Assembly: GCF_032884065.1 (NCBI RefSeq)
Contig: NC_088867.1
Coordinates: 57,982,675-58,046,674 of the forward strand
Origin: Artemia franciscana
Taxonomy: Eukaryota; Arthropoda; Branchiopoda; Anostraca; Artemiidae
Length of the DNA: 64,000 nucleotides
Direction of reading: 5' to 3'
The notes under the pieces are model-generated. The model saw only the letters and a list, made by a program, of their open reading frames with translations, was not told the DNA's origin and ran no database searches. The stretch's first letter is position 1. The number at the start of each line of letters is the position of its first letter. The position numbers and the translations under genes were made by a program. This document shows positions 1 to 12,986 of the stretch, in pieces.

Positions 1-3000
1 TTAATCAATGAAAGTAAATAATGGTACAAAACCGCTATCTCGAAGCCGAAAGAAGGGGGACTACAATTGAAAATTTCCACTCCTTAATTCTAAAAATTTA
101 AAACTTCTACAGCCTTAGCGTTAAAAATACAAATTATGTATTCAAATCGAAGTTTGAAATTATTTTTTGACCCATTCTATGAGCTGCATGCTTTACGTAA
201 AAAAGAAATTAGATTTTAATATTATATTATGAGGCTGGGGGAGAAGATATTTGCGAATATATGGGGTAATTTCTACTTGGTATATATATATATATATATT
301 TTTTTCCACATACAAAACCAAAACACATTTTTTACAAAATGTTGCCGCACTAAGAAAATCGGCAGTAACAAGTAAGCTCTAATTTTGCCTTTTGCGGACG
401 CTCCTGTGATATGTTCGTTAAATTGAATGTCAAGGGCATATAATTCGAAACGTGAATATCGAAAAATCAAGAAAATATGAATTAAATTTTGATTTAGAGA
501 AGAAGAAGAATCAAGAAAATATCAGCCTCTTTTATTGCAGCACAAAGGGATATTTAAGAAAAAAAATACTCAAAATTATTTTACCAAAGGGATTAGGTGT
601 GTGAATGGTCGCCAACAACCCCCCTCCCCAATATATTCTAAAAAATCGAAATATATTATAGGCTTTGCCTAAAAAAAGAATATTTTAGATAAGCTCCGGA
701 AGTAAAAATGCAATTTTGAAATGAATTAGGGTTCCAAAAACTGTTCCATGCTCCCGTGTCTGATTTAAAAAAAAGTGTTTTATTGCTATAAAAGGGGACT
801 GAGAGAGAGGACACTCCCTCCTTACCCCCTCATACATACGTTAGTTTCCGCTTGCTGTAGATCGAAATCTTGTCATTTATGGTCATAAAGCGACCTAGTT
901 TTCAAGAATTTTTTCCAAATAACTAATTTTTTAAAGCATCCAATCTTTATGGTATTTCAAAATTTGTTATTTCAAAATAAATATTTAAAATTTTGATCCA
1001 AAATTGAGAGAGGAGATTACAGGGGGAGGGGTATAAAAAGGCGTAAAAAAGGCGGGTTGGTCTCAAATCCCTTTCGACCCTGAAATAACTTCACTAGAAT
1101 TTACAGTTGCCAATTCAAACCAGAATCTAGCATGGGCCAGAGGGAGAGGGGGCCCCAACATAACCTTCCCCAATACATAGGGTAATTTCTCATTGTTATA
1201 GATTATAATCCTGTCATTTATAGCTACGAAATCAAAATAATTTTTAAGTGTTTCCTTCAATTCAACTCATTTTTCTTAAAGCATCGAGCCTTTTTGGGCC
1301 AAGATTTGTTGCTATGTTTTGATCGAACAAAAATAATATTTTGGAGAAGGCCCATAAAAAATGAACTCCAAACAAAGTGTAGGCCCAGATCCAAGATTTC
1401 CTACGCCTATCGATCAGGCAATTAGGACCATATCTTAGCTGTATCCAAGTGGAAATCCTAATTTCCAACACGTTTCGAAGGTCGTTGTTTCCAAAAGCAT
1501 TTCTTTGTAACAAAGGATTGGAAGATTTCTAGTTTTTGACCAATCAGAGAGAGAGAAAGGAAAGAGGAACATGGGTCACTTTGGGTGTTATATAAATTAT
1601 GATTTTGGGGTTTTCTTAGAGTTAGTACGCCATCGTTAGCGGACAGGAAATATAGGGCTATACCTTTGTGTCCTTATTGCAGTGGCCTTGGCCGGTACGT
1701 CAAATTTTTTCCTTTGTTCTCAGAGCTTAAGCCATGGATATAATGTCATAGCATCTTGAGACAGGACATGCTAGAACGAAGAGGGATACTTTTAAATTAC
1801 TAATTTTATGGTTTTGTTTGTATTTTGACAATTCATCCCAAGCCCACCCATAGCCCTAGGCTATGTAGAAAAAAAAATAGCATGATAGTTGACAGAAATT
1901 GATTCAAAAACAGAGAAAAAAGAAGAAAATATGGTTCATTGGTACTTGCTGCAAATCATGAAGTAAGAATTCCATCATTATTATCTTTTTTTTGCTTAGT
2001 TTCTTGTTATAGCCTAGGGATTTATAAGATCATTAGAGGAAGGGGGGTCTGGGGATGAATTGTTGAGAACGCGAACAAAAGCATAAAAAGGAAAATAAAA
2101 TTAGCTATCAAAAGATTTCTCTTTTTTCTAGCACGTCTCCATCTAGACAGGTGAGACATTCATGCTATATTTTCACCGGTTTACGGCTTCTGTTTCGATG
2201 CATTGAGGAGCAAGAAAAATTAAGCTCTTTTAAATAGGGGTAAACCGACCGATTGTCGGTCACAGACTAAATTCCAGGCAGAATTTTTGATTGGATTCCA
2301 ACATGCCCAATACTTAATCAAAATACATTAATCTCGGGCACCCGATCTCAGTCAGAGACTTGCTTTTTCTGAGTCACTTCCGAAAAACCTGTTTAGAGGC
2401 TCTTTGTCTGGTTATTAGACATTTAATGTCTTGAAATTTGTTATTTTAAATTGGATTTTCAGAGAGAAAATAGTGGATCCAGGATTTTCTTTGGGGGGAG
2501 GGGGGCATAATAGGTTGCTTAGATAAACTTGCAAACAAAAAAATACCCGAAATTTTAAAGGGAACCTCAACAATTATGCGTCGTAGGGTAGAGGAAATGG
2601 TCTAAAGTACTAAAGAGTTTGGCCTTTATTTTAATGTTTTAAGATGAACAGAGGAGGTGATATGTTGTATGTATAATGCGGAGCTTTAATTAGATGAAAA
2701 TAGGCAGTAAAGTGGCCACCATTTCTCACATAAACTTAAATTAATAAATTTTGCGCTTCTCATGCATTTATTTTCTATTATACAAATTCCCTAAAAAACT
2801 ACTAGGCTATGTTGTAAAAGCAATCCCTCTTGGCAAAAGAAAGCAGACCCAAAAGCCCAAAACAGACTAACAAAAAAGTAATGATAGGCCTATCAATCTC
2901 TTTGCCTCAGTGCCATAGCAAGACTCAAAAACAAATTTTAGACAGTAAAACGAAGTAAATATTTTGCTTTTCAGTCCCGTTGTGACAACACAATCCTGAA

Positions 3001-3214
3001 ATATCATTTTGACAGCCTAAAGAAGTTAGGATTTTAAATTTCTCCTCCTTGTTATTACGAAACGAAGATTTTCGCCTTGCAGTTGGCTTTTGCGGTAATG
3101 GGGACAGATTCCGTTGATAAGCCTAAACTTAATTAGATAATTTTTGGCGGTATGCGACATCAGTCAAATCTAACAAAGACCGCACAAAGTTACTAAAATC
3201 TGATTTTTTACAAC
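1..3214. other. No gene recognised; AT-rich intergenic or intronic DNA
   Basis: No open frame here looks like a protein. A diverged direct repeat of about 330-340 bp is visible: the block near 840-970 (cttgtcatttatggtcat, then ttttttaaagcatccaat) recurs near 1190-1310 (cctgtcatttatagctac, then ttcttaaagcatcgagcc). A short TA run sits at about 281-298. The rest shows nothing I can name. Confidence 0.5.
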
Positions 3215-4445
3215 AATAGTTACTTCAAAAGAATCGCATTTTAATGTTAATTTTAATTATATAAGTTTCATCAAGTTTAGACTTACCCAACAAAAGTTAC
3301 GAGCCTGATAAAATTTGCCTTATTTTAGAAAATAGGCGGAAACACCACTTAAAAGTCATAGAATATTAACGAAAATCGCATAATCATATTTAGCGTATCA
3401 GAAAAACCCTACTTTATGAGTTTCAAGCTCCTATCTACGAAAATTTGGAATTCTGTATATTTTGCCACAACACAGATCACGTATGCGTGTTTCTTTGTTT
3501 TTATTGTTGTTGTTTTTACCCAGGGGTGATTGTATTGACCCAGTGGTCCTAGAATGTTGCGAAAGAGCTCATTCTAACGGAAATTTAAAGTTCTAGTTCC
3601 CTTTTAAAAACAATGAAAAAATAAATATGAAAAAGTTTTTTCAACTGAAAGTAAGGAGCAGCATTAAAACTTAAAACGAACAGAAATTATTACGCATATG
3701 GGGGGTTCCCCTTCTAATACCTTGCTCTTTACGCTAAAGTAATTTTAGTAATTCCAACTTTTTATTCTACGCCCTTTGTGATTCAAGGGTCATTGTTAAG
3801 GAATTGGGACAAAATTTAAGCTTGAGCGAAGAGAGAGAGGTATTGACGAGGACCTGAACCCCCTCACATACGTAATAAAACCTACGAATATAGAAGTTTG
3901 TTACGTAATTTAATTCGTAAGTTGCGTATATTTTTACTAATAAAACAATCGTAAAATTAAAAGTTCTAGTTGCCTTTTAAGTAATCGAAAAATTCGAGGG
4001 TAGCTAGGCCTACTCCTCCAGCTCCTTTTTTTTTCAAAATCGTCAGATCAAAACTATGAGAAAGCCATTTAGCTAAAAATATAAATTAATGTGCAAAATT
4101 CGTTCTAATTATTCATGCGCGGAGAGCCAAAATCAAAACATGCATTAATTCAAAAACGTTCGGAAATTCAATAAAACAAGTTTTTTTTTAACTGAAAGTA
4201 AGGAGCGAAATTAAAACTTAAAACGAACAGAAATTACTCCGTATATGAAAGGGGCTGTTCTCTCTTCAACGCCCCGCTCTTTACTAAAGTTTTTTAATGT
4301 TTTAAAAGGTGGAATGGAGAGAAAGAGTCAAACTTTAGCGTAAAGAGCAAGGTGTTGAAGAGAGAACAGCCTCTTTCATATACAGAGTAATTTCTGTTCG
4401 TTTTAAGTTTTAATGTTGCTCCTTACTTTCAGTTAAAATAACGTC
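3215..4445 (+). repeat. Dispersed repeat R1, copy a (head truncated)
   Basis: R1 is a non-coding family of about 1.7 kb that recurs across the window. Markers in order are: caaaagaatcgcattttaat, catcaagtttag, caaaagttacgagcctg, aatcgcat...agcgtatcag, tccta(g)aatgttg...ctcattctaacgg, then aactgaaagtaaggagc near the tail. This copy lacks the hairpin head. It matches the copies at 33.5 kb, 50.4 kb and, inverted, 40.4 kb. No protein is encoded. Confidence 0.75.
4178..4442. repeat. Fold-back (long terminal inverted repeat) element at the tail of R1
   Basis: The left arm begins aactgaaagtaaggagcg and runs through attactccgtatatgaaagg. The right arm carries the same text reversed (tttcatatacagagtaattt, then gctccttactttcagtt). 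The arms are a little over 100 bp and diverged by scattered changes, around a short centre. The same foldable unit recurs at 34.9-35.2 kb and 38.7-39.0 kb, and in more degenerate form at 14.1-14.4 kb. Confidence 0.75.
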
Positions 4446-4556
4446 TTTTTTATTATTTAATATATCTTAAAACCATATAACAAATATATCTACACAAATT
4501 TAGGAAACATCCATTGCTCTAATTCAGCCACATTAAGGAATTCTGACCACCTGCTA

Positions 4557-5312
4557 ATGATGTATCTTGAAGATGGAATTATTTTTCCTTATATATTCAA
4601 TTCTTGTTTAGCTACTGCCCTTAATTCTCTTTCCTGCTCTTTTGTTTCATTATCTCAAAATCTGTCTTACATTGCATATGCTGATGACATTATCCTTCTA
4701 AGCCGGTCCAAGTCTAGTCTTGTTTCTAATTTTAATATTTTAATTAATTGTTTAAAAGGTTTGGGCCTTTATATCAGTTTTGAAAAATGTCAATTTTTTG
4801 TTGTAAATTGTTTAGAGGATAATGTCAGGGCGACTCTCGATTGCGGCAAATGTGTTATTTTTCAGTCGTCGCCAATAGTCACTTATTTGGGATTACCTTA
4901 TGCTGCTTCGAAAAGAGATTTTAAACTAGTCCTGGTTCAGCATGTTCAGATGAAACTACGCAAGGCATTTGGTCTTTTAATTCGTTTTCGGGGTATTTAC
5001 CGTCGGGACGTCCTTGGTCGTATGTATAGCGCTGTTGCCCTGCCTCATGTATTGTTCCCGTCGCTCCTCTTCCGAAATTTCAGACCTTCTGATCTTTCGC
5101 CAATTAAAGTTTCTTATTTTAAATTCTGTAAATTTTTACTTGGTTTCCCCCTTTCTTTTAGAAACACAGAGATTATTTTAAAGCTTAATGTGAAGGATCC
5201 TGTAGTCTGTATAAAGAAACAAGAGCTAAGAGCTCATATGTCACTTGTGACGAGGCGAGAAGAGCTAAGAGCCAAGAGATCATATGGTATGAGCTCTAAT
5301 AAAATTCTATGA
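4557..5312 (+). pseudogene. Non-LTR retrotransposon reverse transcriptase, C-terminal half of the RT domain (5' truncated)
   Basis: The open frame encodes about 250 residues. It holds the RT catalytic motif YADDI at residues 41-45, a preceding FPYIFNSCL stretch in the place of the usual SPYLF motif, and the downstream GLYISFEKCQ and VTYLGLPYAASKRDF blocks of the palm/thumb. This is the second half of a LINE-type RT. The endonuclease and the first RT motifs are missing, so it is a dead 5'-truncated copy. The last ~30 residues (LRAHMSLVTRREELRAKRS) are not LINE protein: they read into the head of repeat R2, which apparently inserted here. The clade is not assignable by eye. The LINE 3' end at 15.2-15.6 kb could belong to the same family, but this is unproven. 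Confidence 0.85.
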
Positions 5313-6129
5313 ATCAATAGATTGATTTAAAAAGGAAAATAAGAGGCTTAATGCCGGTCAGGATTTAAAATAAGAGCTCTGAGTCACGATGTCCTTCTAA
5401 ATATCAAGATTTATTAAGATCCGATCACCCACTCGTAAGTTATAAATACCTAATTTTTTCTAATTTTTCCTCTCCCTTTAGCCCCCCAGATGATTGAATC
5501 TGGGAAAACGACTTTATCAAGTCAAATTGTGCAGCTCCCTGACACGCCTATCAATTTTCATCGTCCCAGGACGTCCAGAAGCACCAAATCACTGAACCCC
5601 TCCCCCCAACTCCCCCAAAGAGAGCGAATCCAGTACGATTCTGTCAATCACGTATCAAGGACATTTGTTTATTCTATCCACCAAGCTTCATCCCGATTCC
5701 TACACTCAAGTGTTTTTCCAAGATTTCCCCCTCCAACTCCCCCTAGTGTCAAATGATCTGGTCAGGATTTGAAATAAGAGCTCTGAGACATGAATTCTTT
5801 CTAAAAATCAAATTTCATTAAGATCTGATCATCTATTCGTAAGATAAAAATACCCCAATTTTAACGTTTTCCAAGAATTCCGGTTTCCCCCTCCGACTCC
5901 CCCCAACGTCACAGGATCTGGTCGGAATTTAAAATAAGAACTTTAAAGCACAAGATCCTTCTAAATATCAAATTTCATTAAGATCTGGTCACCCTTTCGT
6001 AAGTTACAAATACCTTAATTTTCAAAACTACCTCCCCTCCAATTCCACTAAAGAGAGCAGATTCGGTCCGGTTATGTCAGTCACGTATCTTAGACAGGTT
6101 TTTATTCTTCCATTCCATTTAAATGAAGA

Positions 6130-6990
6130 GGACTTCCATGTGCAGATTACCATTAAATCTTATATAAGTATGCATATATAAGTACATAAGTGCAGTCTTA
6201 AAGCAGTTTGTCCATATAGCTTTTTTATTATAAATGTCTATTTTTCAGAACGTCTTACTAGATAAGAGGAAAGATTTCTTGATAACCATATTTAAATTTT
6301 CTAACACTAAATTGTGAAAAATTAGTATACATTGTCGCAAAATTGAAAGACTAAATTCTTTTAGCCGAAACCATCGTTAAAGAGTCTATCACCTGCAGTG
6401 AATTATTAACACTCCAGTATGGATTAAAATTCGAAAACTTTTTAATACCAAAAAAACAGGTTTTAAGTTTATTTATAATTTCCTTTAAAATTAAAGAGAG
6501 GTCAGTAGCAGCAATGCAGGTTGGAAATCTAGCTGCTCCAGCAAATAACCGTGTCCTAGGGGGATTCTTATGAATTTTTACAGTCCAATATAGGAAAGGG
6601 AACTTTTTATGATTGTCATTAATTCTAATATTAAATTTTTTTTAAGTATTTCCTTAGTTCTTTCAATTAAATTTTCATCCTCTAAATTCACCTTTTCATT
6701 TCACCTTTTCATAAACATTAGTCGTGCATAACTCCCTTGCTAAGACATCACAATACAGCTTCTGACAAATTATGGCAAAATTATTATTAGCTTTATCCAC
6801 TGGCACAATTACAAATTCATTATGTAGCTTAGCAATTGCTTGTTTTATTCTAGCATTATAAAATAATGGTTTAGTGTTACTATTTTTTATATTAGTATAT
6901 ATTTTATTTTTTATTCTATTAATTAATTAATATATTCTATTAAAAGTTTCTTCCCGTATTCTATTAAAAGTTTCTTCCCAATCTCTCCAC
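6130..6990 (-). pseudogene. Fragment of the RT gene found intact-like at 59.0-60.7 kb
   Basis: The DNA matches the minus-strand RT of the large duplication: cttatataag, aatttgtccatatagc, gataagaggaaagatttctt, the ctttatccactggcacaat block (the VDKANNN motif region), and attgcttgttttattct. It spans roughly from the motif A/B linker back to the region before VDKANNN. It is broken by many indels and a small internal duplication (caccttttcatttcacct), and has no open frame. It is older than copies A and B and sits inside the R2 array. Confidence 0.85.
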
Positions 6991-7281
6991 TGTAAGAGTT
7001 TTCCTAGATTTCAGGTTTCCCCCTCCAACTCCCCCCAATATCACCGGGACCGGTCGGAATTTCAAATAAGAGCTCTGAGACACAATATCCTTCTAAGTAT
7101 TTAATTTCATTAAGATCCGATGACCCGTCCGTAAGTCACAAATGCCTCATCTTTTCTAATTTTTCCAGAATTAACCGTCCCCTACTAGCCTCCCCACTCA
7201 GATGGTTGAATCGCCCTAGCTTATTTGGAAGTGCCCAAACTAGCAAAACCAGAACCGACAGAAATTGCAATAACTGTATGT

Positions 7282-7301
7282 CACTTGGTAAATACCAAGT
7301 G
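7282..7301. other. Perfect palindrome at the R2 tail
   Basis: cacttggtaaataccaagtg is self-complementary and is followed by ccataaaaag, after which R2 copies diverge from one another (compare 35.34 kb reversed and 25.15 kb). It is probably a terminal or subterminal hairpin of the element. Confidence 0.7.
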
Positions 7302-7638
7302 CCATAAAAAGCAGGCCCATCTGTGTCGCGTTTGTTTTTTTAACTTACATAGTCCTTCCCAAACTTTTTCTACCATCCCTTTTCATAAACAAATATCACT
7401 CAGTGCCCCGTGCGGATTATTTAATTTCACATTTTAATACCAAATAAACAGAAAGAGTATACAATAATGCACCTACCTTCTTCGTAAATCATACTAAAGA
7501 AAAGAGGAAACTGGAATAACTGATGCTATTATTAAACCAATTTTATTATAAAGCATAATAAAGCAAAAAAATTATCTACAATGAAATTTGATTTATGACA
7601 AAATCTTGAAACTAGCCATTGAACTTAGAATAGAATAG

Positions 7639-7749
<111 letters not shown>

Positions 7750-8099
7750 TATATTGTTTTTAATATTGCTTTAAGCCAATATTTCGCAATTAAGTGTGGA
7801 AAAATTCCATTTTGTCGGCTGTGATTTTGTTCAACCCATAAACGTATTTATTTATCACAGACTGAATAAAAGACGTTTTTTCCAAATATCCTTGTGATTT
7901 TTAAAAATAAGTTATATTTTTTAATTTTCTTACAAAAATAAAGTTTAGGTTTTTGAAAAGTGAATAATGGTGAAAATTCATCAATTAGATATCAGGTGAA
8001 ATAGACCAAACAGTGTAATCAGGTTGTGTCTAAATATATTTAGGATTAAACCATATGAGAGCCACTCAGGTATTGATTTGATCCACTCCATTTTTTTAA

Positions 8100-9770
8100 T
8101 ATAAATTTTGGTGTCAAGAAAATTCCGACCGGTCCTGGTGATGTTGGGGGGAGTTGGAGGGGGAAACCTGAAATCTTTGAAAACGCTTAGAGGGGAGAGA
8201 TTGGGATGAAACTTAGTGGGAAAAATAAGCGCAAGTCCTAGATACATGATTGACATAACCAGAACAGATCTGCTCTTTAGGGAAGTTTGGGGGGGGGGAT
8301 TGGGAAAAATTAGAAAAATGATTTCTAACTTACGAACGACTGATCGGATCTCAACAAATTTGATGTTTAGAAGGACCTGTTAGCTAAGATCTTTATTTTA
8401 AATCCCTACCATATCCAGTGTCATTGGGTGGGGGGGGGGGGGCAAAAACCTTTGAAAAAGCTTAGAGTGGAGAGATCGGGATGAAACTTGGTGGGAAGAA
8501 TAAGCACAAGTACTAGATACGTGATTGATATAGCCGGATCCGCTCTCTTTGGAAGGGGGGAGGGGGCCGATTCGGTAGTTTGGAAAAATTATATGTTTTC
8601 AACTTACGAACGGCTGATTTGATCCTAATGAAATCTGATATTTAGAAGGAACTCTTGTCTCTGAGCTTCTATTTTAAATCCTGACCATATCTGGTGACAT
8701 TTGGGGAGTTTGAGGAGGAAACCGTAAAATCTTGGAAAACACTTAGAGTGGAGAAATCGTAATGATACTTTCTGAGAAGAATAACCATAAGTCCTAGATA
8801 CATGATTGATATAATCGGACCGGATTGACTCTCTTTAGGGGGGTTAATTTGGAAAAATTTGAAAAAATGAGGTATTTTAACTTACGAACGGGTGATCAGA
8901 TCTTAATGAAATTTGATATTTTGAAGGACCTCGTGTCTCAGAGCTCATATTTTAAATCTCGACTGGATCCAGCGACATTGGAGTGAGTTGGTGGGGGAAC
9001 TTGAAATCTTGGAAAACGCTCAGAGTGCAGAGATCGAGATAAAACTTGGTGGGAAGAATGTCCTAGATACGCTATTGACATAACCAGACTGATTCTGCTC
9101 TCATTAGGGGAGTTGCGGGGGTTTTAATTCGGAAAAATTTGAAACTTGCGGTGTTTTTATCTTACGAACGGGTAACCAGATCTTACCGAAATTTGATATT
9201 TAGAAGGGATTCATGTCTCAGAGCTCTTATTTTAAATACTGACCAGATCTGGTTACATTGGGGGAAGTTGGACGAGGAAACCGGAAATCTTTGAAAACGC
9301 TTAGAGTGGAGAGATTGGGAAGAAACTTGGTTGTTAGAATACGTAAATATCGTAGATACGTGATTGATGCAAGTGGAATGGATCTGCTCTCTTTGGGGAA
9401 GCTAGGGGGGTCCAGTGCTTTGGCGAGTTCAGTGCTTCTGGACGTGCTAGGACGATAACAATTGGTGGCCGTTTCAGAGACCTGCACAAATTGACTTGAT
9501 ACAGTCATCTTCCCCGATTCGACTATCTGCTGGGCTGAAGAGAGATGAAAAATTAGAAAAAGTGAGGTATTTTTAACGTGCGAATTGGTGATCGGATCTT
9601 AATGAGTTTTGATATTTAGAAGGACCTCGTGTCTCAGAGTGTTTTAAATCCTGATCGGTATTAAGCCTCTGATTTTCCTTTTAAATCAATCTATTAATTC
9701 TTATAATTTTGCTATTATCTCTCTTCTCGTATCCTTTCTTATAGGACAATTCTTTCTCTTATGTTATTTA
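8100..9770 (-). repeat. R2 element, inverted copy with about five ~280-bp units
   Basis: The unit marker (ggtgacattgggg-like) recurs near 8128, 8410, 8690, 8965 and 9245, giving a period of about 275-282 bp. The ~110-bp extra block (gtgcttctggacgtgctagg) lies at 9400-9520 and the head text ttaagcctctgattttcctt near 9660, so the copy points left. The tail palindrome is missing, so the left end is truncated near 8100. There are short open frames on both strands but no recognisable protein. Confidence 0.8.
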
Positions 9771-10903
9771 GAGACAGTCTAGAACCTTTCTAAACTTTTA
9801 TTTCAAATTATATAAAATTTGAGGAACAACTTGGTTGAATGCAACCAAAACCAGCTTATGTAACTTATGTTAAATGTAACTGCCGTGATTCTGTTTTAAA
9901 ACAATTTAATTTAACTTATTCAGTGAGGTAAAATTTAAGTCCTTTATGATCAAACTCATATGATCAATGTTATATGAACCAATATGAATATGAATATGAA
10001 TATGATCAATATGAATATGAATATATGAACCATATGAACCAATGTTAGATCAACGTATGTAACTGCAGTGATTCTGTTTTTAAACAATTTAATTTAACTT
10101 ATTCAGTGTGGTAAAATTTAAGTCCAGTATGATCAAACTCGTATGATCAACCAGATCCTCTTCCAGATCCATTGAGTTTTTACATACACTGAAACTATCT
10201 TCAGCAATGGCTAAAGACTTCAGAAAGACTAAAGAACAGCTTTAGCTTTACAAATCAAATTAATTCAGTCTGATTGACCTGATATTTTAGATACGGACTG
10301 ATTTTTACTGGGAATATATACATCAATTACCAATTATAAATTAATTTGAAATTTAATTAACCCTTTGTTTATATATTCTTTTTGCTTACATAGTAGGCCT
10401 ACAATAAAATACCACTTTTTCTATACCTCATACTTTCTGATAATGACTGAAAACTAAAATCAAAGAATAAAAAGAGTAAAGTGAAAATGTTGAAAAAAAC
10501 TTTTTTGAAACGTCCTTATGTCTCCAAATGCAAGAAAATTAAAACAAACAAAAAATATGTCTGTGACCCATTCTAAGATAGCTGCTTCTATGTTATAGAT
10601 GATCAAGCACAACGCATTATAGTTGATGGTAAATAATTCAATTGTTCAATTTACAACCTATTCTATCTAATGAAACTATCACTCATAATTAATAACTATG
10701 ACTACCATCACGTAGTAAATGATTAAGCATTTATTCATTAGTTAAATTTCTTGCCGTCTTTCGGTCCAGACTAGAATTTTATTTTACTATATCAAGCAAA
10801 ACTTTTAAGATGAAAAAAAAGGAATTTCTTGTCACGATACACCATGTATGCTAAGAATGGCTGTAACTCAAGAACCTCATCAATATTTATCGCTGATTTT
10901 TTT
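9771..10903. other. No gene; local duplication
   Basis: A block of about 100 bp (gtaactgccgtgattctgtt ... aagtcctttatgatcaaact) at 9868-9968 recurs at 10054-10150, separated by degenerate tatgaa repeats near 9980-10030. Nothing else is recognised. Confidence 0.6.
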
Positions 10904-12986
10904 TCAGGTGTAAAGCAGAAGAAAAAGCAGAAGAATATTTTCATAAATAGCATATTCAAGCTTTAACTCATCACCAAAATCAAAAAGTTTTGAGCCACTA
11001 TGCTCTATTGGAGTCATATAGCACTTCCCATCACTTGAGACATTATTCAATATGGCTTGAACATTTTCAATCCAGATGTTGCTATTTTTTTCGTCAAAAA
11101 TGGGAAATTTTGTGAATCGGCTTGATCTAAGGAGCTCAAACTCAGAGGGAAAGTCAGTCTCGTCTAGAATATATGTAAATATACTACTATGTACGATACG
11201 CTCTGCATTCAGCTCATTGCTCAGGAGCTTGAGAATTTTTCCAAATTCTTCTGGGGTTGAAAGAGGAGAATAGGACTGAATTCTGGACAAAAAATCGTTT
11301 TTCTGTTGAATATTTGCTGCCACATTTATAAGTTTGGACAGACTGGAATAGATTTGCTTTCCCGTCGATCGAAAATTAAGCATTGTGCAAGTGACTAGGT
11401 CATCAAGTGCATTTTTACTGGACGCATCATTGTCCAATGTAGCCTTTAATGTGTTTCTTAGGATTCCAGTACGTCTATGAAATTTATCGATTGTGAACTG
11501 GATATTAGCAATCTCATACTTAACTTCGATAGCCTTTTCTGAAAAATCAATTTTTAAATCAACAAGTGACGTCAGCGAATCAAGCTCCGCTACGATTTGG
11601 CCTCCTAGTAGGCTAGAAGCATCGAAAATTACAGATTTCAACCGAGAAACCAACAGACGAACTTTATGACGTTGAAACCTGGTGCTTATCCTGTGTCCGT
11701 TTTCTAGATGGCCATTCAAATTACATGGGAAGATTGATGAAGGTATGACAAATTTTTTTTTTTTTTACAACACTATTTCTAAAACTTTTAAACGTGTTAA
11801 ATGCTTTGTTAATGTCTCTTGTTGAGTTCAACGCATTCAGGATACGAATACCTTCCTGTACAAGTTTCTCCGCTTCAGCACGTTCAATATAAGCAAATGA
11901 CATTCGTTGTTTGGAACATCGACTAAACATATTTTTTTGTTCCAATACAAATGTGTCTAACATAGGACTAATTTTTTCTGTAATTCCTAATGGTAATTTA
12001 CTTAGTAGTTCTCGGGAGCTTGAAAGTGTGGTGGAAAAATGTTCCTTCAAGCACTCACGGTCTTGTTTGGGGAAGTACATGCAGACGTGAAGGAGTTTCA
12101 TCAACTATGATTGAATTTCACTTATTGCAATCTGTATGTTATCATATTTTCCATTGATTTTGTTAGCCGAGCTTCAGTTACATCCCATACTTTCTTAACC
12201 AATCCTTTTTTGTCATTCATTTTGGCTTTGCTCTGCAAGGACACTCAATTTGTTTTTTTCCTCATCTGTTAAGGACTTGATAGCTTCAACCAGATTTTCA
12301 ATCGTATTATTTTATTATATTCATCATTATCTTATCTTATATTATTATTATTATTATTATTATCTTATTATATTCAATCTTATTATTTCTCTCGATTTCA
12401 TTTAGATTTTCGCTAAAGAGAAACACATACTCAGTTACGTTTTGTTTTGTGTTAGCAGCAAACAAATTATCCATTATGTCAGCATCACGAAATTTGGCAC
12501 CTGAATTAATCTTTTCAAGTACTAGTTAATACAAATTCGTCATTATTGTTGGTGTAACAACAGTACCAGTAAGGACTCTAACTTGGCCTCTTTCTTGTAA
12601 AATCAATGTAATTAATTTAATTAGACTGTTTGAAACGATCTGATCCTTCCCCTTTAAGGCTAGTATATTTTAAATACTCATCTATCCTCGGGAGATGCAA
12701 ATAAGGGAATCCTACAACTTGAAGTGACTTGAAACATTGCTTTAGTTCTTTGTGTATAGAATTTCGGTTTGTTGCAGTTTGGGTTTCTGATTCAAATTCT
12801 TCTTCTAAAACTTCGTCTGTAAGATCTTCGTCACTTTCGTAGCCTTACATTTTATTCACTATTACGACTCATCGCCCGTCCATAAAGTCAGTGCAAAGCT
12901 CACCACTCTCATCTTGGATTTTATTTGCCAAATTCAGTAAAAATTCAATTTTGTAAGCTCCTTATCTGCCCGTAAGGAATCGGAGA
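10904..12986 (-). pseudogene. Unrecognised multicopy gene, copy 1 (longest, decayed)
   Basis: Two adjoining frames on the minus strand (12104-11721 and 11719-10904) read as one protein if the T run at ~11753-11765 is one base off. Further upstream, coding-like text continues with stops and shifts to 12986. Examples are GYESDEDLTDEVLEEEFESE near 12840, INSGAKFRDADIMDNLFAAN near 12500 and LVEAIKSLTDEEKNKLSVLA near 12280. I see no domain I know, only helix-rich, Lys/Glu/Ser-rich sequence without signal peptide or membrane segment. The last 200 residues match copies 2 and 3 closely, up to a tyrosine-glutamate-asparagine where this copy diverges into a Leu-rich tail. The upstream end is cut exactly where the large duplication begins (12987). 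It is probably a dead copy; no function is proposed. Confidence 0.7.

Larger units (their letters stand above)
5200..7315 (+). repeat. R2 element: head, tandem ~280-bp units, tail; interrupted by an RT fragment
   Basis: The head starts near acaagagctaagagctcata. A first unit carries an extra ~110-bp block near 5485-5600, followed by further units, each with the marker order: tttaaaataagagctctgag, caaatttcattaagatc, cgtaagttacaaatacc, aagagagcg...ggtt. The tail is the palindrome cacttggtaaataccaagtg followed by ccataaaaag. The same head, first unit and tail order occurs reversed at 36.8-35.3 kb. Most short open frames here are just the repeat read through. A piece of antisense RT gene lies inside the array at 6130-6990. 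Confidence 0.8.

Noticed and set aside
1262-1513. 83-codon minus frame (ISTWIQLRYGPNCLIDRRRK)
   Set aside because: Open and not obviously repetitive, but with no recognisable family, no splice context, and a part that overlaps the diverged direct repeat; not enough to call a gene.
9258-9508. Overlapping open frames of 66 and 93 codons on opposite strands
   Set aside because: Both lie wholly in R2 units, and equivalent frames are broken in the other R2 copies.
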